Below, piece after piece: positions 27,440 to 35,635 of a DNA stretch of 35,641 nt. This stretch comes from TMED8 sp038125725. GTDB lineage: Bacteria > Pseudomonadota > Alphaproteobacteria > Rhodospirillales > Casp-alpha2. The stretch is from NCBI GenBank assembly GCA_038125725.1, contig JAYPEK010000038.1:1-35641 (forward strand), written 5' to 3'. The notes under the pieces were generated by a model. It did not search any database. It saw only the letters and a program-made list of their open reading frames with translations, and was not told the origin of the DNA. Within the stretch, counting starts at the first letter, position 1. The number at the start of each line of letters is the position of its first letter. The position numbers and the translations under genes are program-made.

Positions 27440-28779
<1,340 letters not shown>

Positions 28780-28783
28780 CGCC

Positions 28784-29392
28784 TCAGCCGAAGGCGCGGA
28801 AGCGCCGCTTGATCTCTTCCTCGTCCATCTCTTCGGTAAACTCACCCATCCGCTCGAAGTCACGCTTGGTTCGTTTCGGGCCGAACCAGGCGTCGCCCGT
28901 GGGCGGCAGGGGCGTGGGGTCGGTGGCCAGGCGTTCGGCCAGGCTCGAGAAGATTTCCACCAGCTTCTTGTAGGCCAGGATTTCCACGTCGGTGAAGCGT
29001 GGGTTCGGCGGCATGTCGAACCACTCGACCGCGACGATGGTGCCGTCGTCGACCTTGGCGGTCATTTCGTGCACGGTGACGCCGTAAAGTTCGGCGCCCT
29101 CGTAGACGGCGAAACTCGCCGGGTGCGATCCGGGATAGCTCGGCGGTGCCGGGTGGAAGTTGTAGGCCGGGCCGGGCAGCCCATCGAGGACGCTTGCGGG
29201 CACGATGACGCCGGTGCAAAAGGCAATCAGGCGCCGCTCGCCGTCGTGCTGGGTCGGTTCGGCGCAGATGCCGACCAACTCTTCGGCGGTTTCCGCGTGC
29301 CGGATGTCTAGCGCCGGATTGAAGCGGCGGAGCAAGTCACCCAGAAAGGGGGCTTCGACCTCGCCGGTAAGCAGAACGATTTCATCGAGCAT
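28784..29392 (-). CDS. Formyltransferase-fold protein (methionyl-tRNA formyltransferase-like, short)
   Basis: This 202-residue protein has the formyltransferase N-terminal fold. NFHPAPPSYPG (78-88) supplies Asn78 and His80, and DDGTIV (115-120) supplies the Asp, matching the Asn-His-Asp triad of 10-formyl-THF-using enzymes. It lacks the C-terminal tRNA-binding domain of Fmt and ends in a charged helix, so it is not the cell's ordinary Fmt; the formyl acceptor is unknown. The ATG at 29392 and a GTG at 29407 both lack a ribosome site. It is convergent with cysS, 4 bases apart. Confidence 0.8.
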   Translation of the reverse strand: MLDEIVLLTGEVEAPFLGDLLRRFNPALDIRHAETAEELVGICAEPTQHDGERRLIAFCTGVIVPASVLDGLPGPAYNFHPAPPSYPGSHPASFAVYEGAELYGVTVHEMTAKVDDGTIVAVEWFDMPPNPRFTDVEILAYKKLVEIFSSLAERLATDPTPLPPTGDAWFGPKRTKRDFERMGEFTEEMDEEEIKRRFRAFG

Positions 29393-29397
29393 GCCGG

Positions 29398-29430
29398 ACG
29401 CTACCACGCGGCGGCGAAATCCGGTAGCGT
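29398..29430. repeat. Perfect 8-bp inverted repeat in divergent intergenic region
   Basis: ACGCTACC (29398-29405) and GGTAGCGT (29423-29430) are exact inverted copies with centres 25 bases apart. They fill much of the 77-base gap between the divergent formyltransferase-like and small unknown genes, where a shared operator could act. It may also be chance. Confidence 0.4.
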
Positions 29431-29469
29431 TGTCGCCAGCAGCCGTTGGCAGCGGAGGTAAAAGACATC

Positions 29470-29781
29470 ATGCCCGATCCCATTCAATTCGCGGTGGAAC
29501 TCCTGAATGACGCGCTCGAGCGCGACGCGCAAGCGGTGACGCAACTGGTCAACCTGCGTGCCGACTGCAACGAACGCCTGGCGGCGCATCCGACCATCAG
29601 GGTGCAGAAATACGGCGACGTGCACCGTGTCGGGGTGCTCGGCCTCTTGAATGGCGCACTCGGCGGTGGACCCAGCGGCGATATCGGGGCGAAAGGGAAG
29701 ATCGACCCGAACACCGGCAAGTTTGTGCTCATCAAGCGTTTCGTCGATCTACGGACGGAGCGTCTCGACGTCCTTGCCTGA
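29470..29781 (+). CDS. Small uncharacterised protein (103 aa)
   Basis: I cannot assign a function. The 103-residue protein starts at the ATG at 29470, with GGAGGT about 10 bases upstream; that site excludes the in-frame TTG at 29446. The first 45 residues are helical with acidic and basic residues (ELLNDALERD, QAVTQLVNLRADCNERLA). They are followed by VGVLGLLNGALGG, a Gly-rich turn and a C-terminal strand/helix. From memory it resembles small hypothetical proteins of the ELLN...VGxLGLLNG type seen in phages and metagenomes, but I cannot confirm this. No phage genes lie nearby. Confidence 0.72.
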   Translation: MPDPIQFAVELLNDALERDAQAVTQLVNLRADCNERLAAHPTIRVQKYGDVHRVGVLGLLNGALGGGPSGDIGAKGKIDPNTGKFVLIKRFVDLRTERLDVLA

Positions 29782-29827
29782 ACTTAGCATTCCAAAGCCG
29801 CGGTTGAAATTGCGGCTCGCGTGAGCA

Positions 29828-29869
29828 TTGCCGGGCGAATGATTATCCTATAAGCTATAAATCTATAGC
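29828..29869 (+). promoter_or_regulatory. Candidate promoter with overlapping GCTATA inverted repeat
   Basis: TTGCCG (29828-29833) and TATAAG (29849-29854) could be a -35/-10 pair with a short 15-base spacer. GCTATA (29854-29859) and TATAGC (29864-29869) are a perfect inverted repeat over the predicted start site and only 3 bases before the ATG at 29873. The placement suits repressor binding. Confidence 0.4.
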
Positions 29870-29872
29870 CAA

Positions 29873-32263
29873 ATGGATAGGCAAAGGATGGTCGGTGGCG
29901 TGAAACACAACCCATCCGATTCTAACAGTCCCGAAGATCTGGAGGACAAGCTCGAGGCCGCGAACAACGCTGTCGATTCGCTGCTCGAGACCTTGAGCTA
30001 CGACCTGCGCACGCCCTTGAACACCATCCTCGGTTTTGCCGACATGATGGATCAGGCGATCCTCGGGCCGGTCGACAATCCGCAGTACCGCAGCTACCTC
30101 GCCGACATCTGCCGCGAGGGCCGCTCCATGTTGGACATCCTCAACGATCTCCTCGACCGCCAGCGTTTCGAGACCATGCAGCGCAGCGAGAAGGATTTCC
30201 GCCGCATGATCGAACTGGCGCCGGACCTGATCAGCGTCTGCCGCGACGGCATTATCCAGCTGATCAACCCCGCCGGCGCCAACATGCTCGGCATCTGGCC
30301 GGTGGATTCGCTGGTCGGGCGGCCGTTCATCGATTTCGTCCAGGCGGACGACCGCGGCCTGCTGGCTGACGGCCTTGAAGCCCTGGCGGAGCGTACCGCG
30401 CGGCTGCCGCTCAGGCTGAAACGGGTCGGGGGGGCCGACGTCGAGGTCGAATTGGCGGCGCTGCGCTACACCGGCGACGACGCGCTGGCGGAAGGCGCCG
30501 CGGTGATGCTGATTGGCCGCGACGTGACCGAGCGCAACCGCGCGCTCCGCAAGGTGGCCCAGCGCGAGGACCACATCCGCCGCATCATGAACACCGTGGT
30601 CGAAGGCATCATCACCATCGACCAGTCGGGAACCATCGAAACCATCAATCCGGCGGCCGAGGAGATCTTCGGCTATGCGCCGGGCGAGCTGCAGGGCGCC
30701 AGCGTCAGCGTGCTGATGGACGAGGTCAGCTACGCCGCCCATCAGATCGGCCTGCAGCGTTACCTGGAGACCGGCCAGGGCCCGGTCATCGGCCGCAGCA
30801 TCGAGGTCGCCGGCCGGCGCAAGGACGGCTCTGCGGTGCCGCTGGTGCTGTCGATCAGCGCCTTCACCGCCGGCGGCCGGCAGGTCTTCATCGGCGCGCT
30901 GCACGACGACACGGAGCGCAAGGCCGCCGAGGCGCGGTTGGTGGAAATGGCGACCTGCGATCCGCTGACCAAGATGCCCAACCGCAACGCCCGCAACGAG
31001 CGCCTGGAGCGTGCCATTGCGCTCGCCGAGAACAGCGGCCGCGCCTTCGCCTTCATGTTTGTCAATCTCGACAACTTCAAGAACATCAACGACGCCTTCG
31101 GCCATACCGCCGGCGACGAGGTCATCGTCAAGGCCGGGCGCCGGCTGGAGGAGCGCATCGGCAATTACGGCCTGGTGGCGCACCTGGGCGGCGACGAGTT
31201 CAGCATCGTCGTCGATCAGTTGCCGGCCAGTATCGGCATCGAAGAACTGGCGGAACGCGTGCACGGCGCGCTGGCGGATCCCTTCGTCGTCGACGGCAAG
31301 GAAGTGTTCATGACCGCCAGCATCGGCGTCGTCACCTATCCGGAAAACGGCGACGATCTGTCGATGCTGCTGAAGAACGCCGACTTGGCGGTGCATGCGG
31401 CCAAGCGCCAGGGCGCCGGGGTGCGGCAGTTCTACACGACGCGCCTCAGCGAGGAGGCGGAGCGGCGCATGGACGTGGAACGTGGGCTGCGCCGCGCGCT
31501 TGGCCGCGACGAGTTCCACCTCGTGTTCCAGCCCAAGGTGGACCTGGATTCCCGCACTATTGCCGGCGCCGAGGCGCTGCTGCGCTGGGACAGCCCGGAA
31601 CTCGGCTTCGTCTCGCCGGTCGAGTTCATCCCCGTCGCCGAGGAGAGCGGCCTGATCGGCGACATCGGCCGCTGGGTGCTCTATACCGCCTGCGAGAAGG
31701 CCGCGGGCTGGGCCGAGCTGATGGACCGCGACTATCACGTCGGCGTCAACGTTTCCGCCGCCCAGTTCCTGGAGCCCGACATCGTCGAATGGGTCGAGCG
31801 CTGCATCGAGGCCACCGAACTTCGTCCCGAGTGCCTGAACGTGGAACTGACCGAGAGCATGCTGGTGGAGAATGCCGACAAGACCATCGAGGTGCTGGAC
31901 GCGCTGAAATCGCTCGGCATCACGGTTTCCATGGACGACTTCGGCACCGGCTATTCGTCGCTTAGTTACCTCACCCGTTTTCCGCTGACCTCGTTGAAGG
32001 TCGACCGCGCCTTCGTCACCAACCTGCCCGACGACCGCGACGCCGTGGCCATCGCGCGGGCCATTATTTCCATGGCCCAGCACTTAGGCCTGCACATCGT
32101 CGCCGAGGGTGTCGAGACCGAGCGCCAGGTCGGGTTCCTGCATGCGCTCGGCTGCCATCTGGGGCAGGGGTACTTGTTCTCGAAGCCGGTACCGGACGCC
32201 GAGTTCCGCCAGTTGATCGGCCAGCACGACATGTGGCTGAAGGCCGAGGGGCAGTCGGCTTAG
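29873..32263 (+). CDS. HisKA-like/PAS/PAS/GGDEF/EAL protein, likely c-di-GMP phosphodiesterase
   Basis: This 796-residue soluble signalling protein has no membrane helix. Residues 33-98 resemble a histidine-kinase dimerisation domain, but the H-box reads LSYDLRTPLN with Tyr43 in place of the phospho-acceptor His, and no ATPase domain follows. Two PAS-like domains cover about 105-220 and 230-350. The GGDEF domain (about 360-520) keeps GGDEF (439-443). However, Asn398 (FVNLDNFK) stands where a metal-binding Asp is usual, the opening is DPLTKMPN and not DxLTGLPN, and there is no RxxD inhibitory site. The EAL domain (about 530-785) is complete: E567 in EALLRW, N626, ELTES (658-662), D688-D689, K709, E745 and Q765. 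I infer a phosphodiesterase with a regulatory GGDEF. An ATG at 29888 is an alternative start. Confidence 0.92.
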   Translation: MDRQRMVGGVKHNPSDSNSPEDLEDKLEAANNAVDSLLETLSYDLRTPLNTILGFADMMDQAILGPVDNPQYRSYLADICREGRSMLDILNDLLDRQRFETMQRSEKDFRRMIELAPDLISVCRDGIIQLINPAGANMLGIWPVDSLVGRPFIDFVQADDRGLLADGLEALAERTARLPLRLKRVGGADVEVELAALRYTGDDALAEGAAVMLIGRDVTERNRALRKVAQREDHIRRIMNTVVEGIITIDQSGTIETINPAAEEIFGYAPGELQGASVSVLMDEVSYAAHQIGLQRYLETGQGPVIGRSIEVAGRRKDGSAVPLVLSISAFTAGGRQVFIGALHDDTERKAAEARLVEMATCDPLTKMPNRNARNERLERAIALAENSGRAFAFMFVNLDNFKNINDAFGHTAGDEVIVKAGRRLEERIGNYGLVAHLGGDEFSIVVDQLPASIGIEELAERVHGALADPFVVDGKEVFMTASIGVVTYPENGDDLSMLLKNADLAVHAAKRQGAGVRQFYTTRLSEEAERRMDVERGLRRALGRDEFHLVFQPKVDLDSRTIAGAEALLRWDSPELGFVSPVEFIPVAEESGLIGDIGRWVLYTACEKAAGWAELMDRDYHVGVNVSAAQFLEPDIVEWVERCIEATELRPECLNVELTESMLVENADKTIEVLDALKSLGITVSMDDFGTGYSSLSYLTRFPLTSLKVDRAFVTNLPDDRDAVAIARAIISMAQHLGLHIVAEGVETERQVGFLHALGCHLGQGYLFSKPVPDAEFRQLIGQHDMWLKAEGQSA

Positions 32264-32784
32264 CTGCCGAGCAGGTTGTCGATTTCAGATTGTGCCAGGG
32301 TCTCCGCGCTGCCGTGAATGATTGCAGACGCGGTGTCCATGAGGCGCTGGATGATGCGTGACAGGCTGGTGGCGTTCTCGCGCAGCAGGTCCGTGTTGCC
32401 GGATTCCAGGTCGCGCTCCAGCGTGGCGATGGCGGACCCAATGGTCCGGTTGATCTGGCCGATGGTGGTCTCGAACGGCTGCTTGTAGATTTCCGGCACC
32501 GCGTCGTAGGCCTCGATGGCGATGTCCTTGTCGGCGATGGTGCTGTCGACGAAGTGATCCTTGTAGGCCTTCGGCTGCCATTCCTTCGCTTCCTCCAGGA
32601 TCTCCGGCATGTCGGGGATCATCTCCAGCAGCATCACCACCTCGTTGAAGTGGTTCAGATAGTCGGTGGCGAGGAACGTCGTCGGGTCCAGGTTCGAGCC
32701 TTCGATCTTGGCTCGCATGGCCTCGTAGGTGGCGTCGCCGATCTCGACCGGGGCGGGTGTGGGTGCGGAGGAATCGTTCATCAT
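32260..32784 (-). CDS. Uncharacterised helical protein with FliM-like C-terminal peptide
   Basis: I do not recognise this 174-residue acidic, helical protein. The most telling part is the end, LAQSEIDNLLGS (163-174). It closely resembles the LSQ-x-EID-x-LL peptide at the N-terminus of the flagellar switch protein FliM, which binds phospho-CheY. The middle has long amphipathic helices (about 100-160), and no signal peptide or membrane segment is seen. ATGs at 32784 and 32781 are both preceded by AGGA. Its stop overlaps the stop of the convergent EAL gene by three bases. A link to chemotaxis or response-regulator binding is a guess from the peptide and the c-di-GMP neighbour. Confidence 0.78.
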   Translation of the reverse strand: MMNDSSAPTPAPVEIGDATYEAMRAKIEGSNLDPTTFLATDYLNHFNEVVMLLEMIPDMPEILEEAKEWQPKAYKDHFVDSTIADKDIAIEAYDAVPEIYKQPFETTIGQINRTIGSAIATLERDLESGNTDLLRENATSLSRIIQRLMDTASAIIHGSAETLAQSEIDNLLGS

Positions 32785-32912
32785 TCGGTCCTGTGAGAGG
32801 CGATCATAGCCCTCCCCGGGCGATCAGCCAAGCATATGACGAACAACGGTTTTTCGTGGTTTCTCAGGGTGATCGGCCGGCCTTGTCGGCGGCGCTTGGG
32901 GGCGGGTTCCGC

Positions 32913-32940
32913 TTGACCCCGCCGACGGCCTGACTATCAT
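32913..32940 (+). promoter_or_regulatory. Promoter of the cimA transcript
   Basis: TTGACC (32913-32918) and TATCAT (32935-32940) each match the housekeeping consensus at five of six bases, with a 16-base spacer. Transcription should start near 32947-32950, at or just before the ATG of the candidate leader peptide. The rest of the 285-base region upstream (32785-32912) holds nothing I can name. Confidence 0.75.
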
Positions 32941-32949
32941 GCGCCGGTC

Positions 32950-33015
32950 ATGCGTGAAAAAACGTTCCAGATGGTGTCGATCATTCGGCGAATTATCGGC
33001 CCGGCCTCCAACTAG
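32950..33015 (+). CDS. Candidate Ile-rich leader peptide upstream of cimA (21 codons)
   Basis: An ATG at 32950 opens a 21-codon frame ending at TAG 33013-33015. It contains four Ile codons in a symmetric block, Ile-Ile-Arg-Arg-Ile-Ile (32980-32997). CimA feeds isoleucine synthesis, so an Ile-rich peptide in its leader fits ribosome-mediated attenuation. The predicted transcript starts at or a few bases before the ATG and no Shine-Dalgarno is visible, so translation would be leaderless or nearly so, as is known for some alphaproteobacterial leader peptides such as trpL. The peptide is too short to test by codon statistics, and the call rests on placement, Ile content and RNA structure. Confidence 0.55.
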   Translation: MREKTFQMVSIIRRIIGPASN

Positions 33016-33066
33016 GGGACCGGGGAACCGTGCCGTTCGCTATCGACATCACGCCAAGGAACTTTT
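32959..33066 (+). promoter_or_regulatory. Candidate attenuator RNA structures in the cimA leader
   Basis: Three pairings are visible. The Ile codon block folds on itself (32978-32986 with 32990-32998, one mismatch, 3-base loop). CCCGGCCTCC (33000-33009) pairs with GGGGACCGGG (33015-33024) around the peptide stop codon. GTTCC with flanking A residues (32959-32968) is complementary to GGAACTTTT (33058-33066), which overlaps the cimA ribosome site. There is no T-run, so control would be translational or Rho-dependent, not by intrinsic termination. Confidence 0.42.
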
Positions 33067-33069
33067 CTC

Positions 33070-34686
33070 ATGAGCACATCAGCTTCAGACGATAACCGCG
33101 TATACATCTTCGACACCACGCTGCGCGACGGCGCGCAGACCCAGGGCGTCGACTTCAATCCCGCCGACAAGGCCTTCATCGCGCGCCAGCTCGACGACGC
33201 CGGCTTCGACTACGTCGAGGGCGGCTGGCCCGGCGCCAACCCCATCGATGATGCCTTCTTCGGAAGTCCGCCAAAACTGAAACGCGCCAAGTTCACCGCC
33301 TTCGGCATGACCCGCCGGCCCGGCCGCAGCGCCGAGAACGACCCCGGCCTTTCCGCCCTGATCAACGCCAAGACTCCGGCCGTCTGCATGGTCGGTAAGA
33401 CCTGGGACTTCCATGTCGAGAAGGCGCTGGAGATCGAGCTCGACGAGAACGTGGCGATGATCGCCGACAGCGTCGGCCAGGTGGCGAAGACCGCCGAGGC
33501 CATGTTCGACGCCGAGCACTTCTTCGACGGCTACAAGGCCAATCCCGAATTTGCGCTCTCGTGCCTGAAGGCGGCCTACGAGAACGGCGCGCGCTGGGTG
33601 GTTTTATGCGACACCAACGGCGGCACCCTGCCGCACGAGATCGAGGAAATCGTCGGCGAGGTCTGCAAAGAGATTCCCGGCAGCCACGTCGCCATCCACT
33701 GCCACGACGACACCGGCAATGCCGTCGCCGGCTCGCTCGCCGCGGTGCGTGCCGGCGCGCGCATGGTGCAGGGCACCCTCAACGGCCTGGGCGAACGCTG
33801 CGGCAACGCCAACCTGATCTCGGTGATCCCTTCGCTGGTCCTGAAGATGGGCTACAAGACAGGGCTCGAGACCGATGACCTGGCGAAGCTGACGCATCTC
33901 TCGCGCCTGCTCGACGAACGTCTCAACCGGCCGCACGACCGGGGTGCGCCCTACGTCGGCGAATCGGCCTTTGCCCACAAGGGCGGGCTGCACGTCTCGG
34001 CGGTCGAGAAAGATCCGGCCACCTACGAGCACGTGGTGCCGGAATCCGTCGGCAACGCCCGCCATATCGTCGTCTCCGATCAGTCGGGGCGCTCCAACAT
34101 TCTGGCCCGGTTCCGCGAGATCGGCCTCGACATCGATCCCAAGAACCCCAAGGTCAACCGCCTGGTGGAGCTGGTGAAGGAACAGGAGTTCAACGGCTAC
34201 GCCTACGACGGCGCCGAAGCCAGCTTCGAGCTTCTGGCGCGGCGCACGCTGGGCACGGTGCCGGAATATTTCCACTGCACCTCGTTCCGGGTCATCGACG
34301 AACGCCGCTGGAACGCGGCCGGCGAACTGGTGACGTTTTCCGAGGCCACCGTTCGCATCGATTCCGGCGGCGAGCAGGAAATGACCGTCGCAGAGGGCAA
34401 CGGCCCGGTGAATGCGCTTGATGCGGCGCTCCGGAAGGTGTTGCTGCCGCACTATCCGCTGTTGGCCGACTTGCGGCTGGTCGATTACAAGGTGCGCATC
34501 CTGACGCCGGGCGACGGCACCGGCGCGGTGACGCGGGTGATGATCGAATCGGCCAACGGCGCCGACGATCACCACTGGTCGACGGTGGGCGTTTCCACCA
34601 ACATCATCGACGCTTCCTACAACGCGCTGCGCGACAGCATCATCTACACGCTGTTCCGCCACGGCGCCGAACCCCACCACGGCTAG
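33070..34686 (+). CDS. cimA: (R)-citramalate synthase
   Basis: CimA condenses pyruvate with acetyl-CoA to citramalate, the first step of the threonine-independent route to isoleucine. The 538-residue protein has the HMGL-like TIM barrel with DTTLRDGAQTQG (15-26, catalytic R19 and metal ligand D20), the metal-binding IHCHDDTGNAVAG, and GLGERCGNANL. It ends in a C-terminal LeuA-type allosteric domain (roughly 410-535). The length and the GAQT variant fit CimA better than LeuA, which has GEQ. The ATG at 33070 has AAGGA 9 bases upstream. The leader carries a promoter and a candidate Ile-rich peptide. The stop overlaps the trmJ start by one base. Confidence 0.94.
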   Translation: MSTSASDDNRVYIFDTTLRDGAQTQGVDFNPADKAFIARQLDDAGFDYVEGGWPGANPIDDAFFGSPPKLKRAKFTAFGMTRRPGRSAENDPGLSALINAKTPAVCMVGKTWDFHVEKALEIELDENVAMIADSVGQVAKTAEAMFDAEHFFDGYKANPEFALSCLKAAYENGARWVVLCDTNGGTLPHEIEEIVGEVCKEIPGSHVAIHCHDDTGNAVAGSLAAVRAGARMVQGTLNGLGERCGNANLISVIPSLVLKMGYKTGLETDDLAKLTHLSRLLDERLNRPHDRGAPYVGESAFAHKGGLHVSAVEKDPATYEHVVPESVGNARHIVVSDQSGRSNILARFREIGLDIDPKNPKVNRLVELVKEQEFNGYAYDGAEASFELLARRTLGTVPEYFHCTSFRVIDERRWNAAGELVTFSEATVRIDSGGEQEMTVAEGNGPVNALDAALRKVLLPHYPLLADLRLVDYKVRILTPGDGTGAVTRVMIESANGADDHHWSTVGVSTNIIDASYNALRDSIIYTLFRHGAEPHHG

Positions 34687-35471
34687 TGGCGACGGACGCG
34701 GCGACGGAGCTGCGCGATCTCGGCCCGCCGGGGCCGGGCTTCGCCGTCATCCTGGTGCAGCCGCAACTGGGTGAGAACATCGGCATGGTGGCGCGCGCCA
34801 TGGCCAACTGCGGTTTGCATGAACTGCGCCTGGTCGCGCCGCGCGACGGCTGGCCCAACCCGGACGCGGTGGGCACCGCTTCCGGCGCCGACCGCATCCT
34901 GTTGGACGCCAAGGTCTACACGACCACCCAAGACGCCGTCGCCGATCTGGAAACGGTACTGGCGACAACGGCGCGCCCACGCGGCATGACCACCGAGGTG
35001 CTGACACCGCGTGCCGCCGCGGCTAGGCTGCGCCGTGACGTTGGCGCCGGCATCAAGGCCGGCATCCTTTACGGCAAGGAGGCGCGGGGGCTCGAGAACG
35101 ACGATGTGGCGCTCGCCGACGCCATCGTCACGGTGCCGCTCAACCCTTATTTTCCGTCGCTCAACCTGGCGCAGGCGGTGTTCGTCACGGCCTATGAGTG
35201 GTTCGTAGCCGCCGACGAAACGCCGGACGCCGAGATCGTCATGCCGAAGGAGACGCGTCCGGCCAACAAGGAAGAGATGGTGGCGCTGTTCGAGCACTTG
35301 GAGGACGAACTGGACGCCTGCGGCTTCCTGCGGGTGAAGGAGAAACGCCCGATCATGGTGCGCAATATCCGCAATGTCCTGCAGCGCGCGCGCATGACCG
35401 AGCAGGAAGTGCGCACCTTCCGTGGCATCATCGCCGGCCTGGCCAAGTTCGGCGGCCGCTTCCGCGACTGA
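34686..35471 (+). CDS. trmJ: tRNA (cytidine/uridine-2'-O-)-methyltransferase TrmJ
   Basis: This 261-residue SPOUT (SpoU-family) methyltransferase is predicted to methylate the 2'-OH of nucleotide 32 in tRNA. Motif 1 is PQLGENIGMVARAM (26-39, with N31 and R37). Motif 2 is ILYGKEARGLEN (127-138) and motif 3 VTVPLNPYFPSLNLAQAV (148-165), which together make the SAM-binding knot. The C-terminal helical extension (about 190-261) is typical of TrmJ and sets it apart from TrmL. The start is GTG at 34686, sharing one base with the cimA stop (TAGTG), so it depends on cimA translation. Whether it modifies C and U alike is not decidable here. Confidence 0.9.
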   Translation: MATDAATELRDLGPPGPGFAVILVQPQLGENIGMVARAMANCGLHELRLVAPRDGWPNPDAVGTASGADRILLDAKVYTTTQDAVADLETVLATTARPRGMTTEVLTPRAAAARLRRDVGAGIKAGILYGKEARGLENDDVALADAIVTVPLNPYFPSLNLAQAVFVTAYEWFVAADETPDAEIVMPKETRPANKEEMVALFEHLEDELDACGFLRVKEKRPIMVRNIRNVLQRARMTEQEVRTFRGIIAGLAKFGGRFRD

Positions 35472-35476
35472 GCCTT

Positions 35477-35635
35477 ATGCCACAAGAGACCGGCGATAAA
35501 TTCAAACGGATCGTATGGCCGTTGGCCATCGCCCAGACGTTGCTATGGGCCGGGGCCTTTTATCTGTTTCCTTCGTTGCTTCGGACCTGGGTGTCCGTCA
35601 TCAAAACATTTGGGACGCCTGAGCCTGTATTCTAA
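35477..35635 (+). CDS. Short ORF resembling the first helix of an MFS transporter
   Basis: This 52-residue frame starts 5 bases after trmJ and ends at TAA 35633-35635. Its one hydrophobic segment (about residues 13-35, PLAIAQTLLWAGAFYLFPSL) looks like the N-terminal helix of major facilitator transporters, in which a similar QTLxWA..YxFP pattern occurs. The sequence then departs from that family and stops. It may be a decayed transporter start, a frameshifted gene, or a genuine small membrane protein. There is no clear ribosome site. A GGAGG at the very end of the window suggests another gene begins just beyond it. Confidence 0.5.
   Translation: MPQETGDKFKRIVWPLAIAQTLLWAGAFYLFPSLLRTWVSVIKTFGTPEPVF

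Noticed and set aside
29855..32083. Long open frame (about 740 codons) antisense to the PAS-GGDEF-EAL gene
   Set aside because: It is rich in His, Gln, Arg and Ala without domain motifs, as expected of the antisense of a high-GC gene; the sense frame has clear domains.
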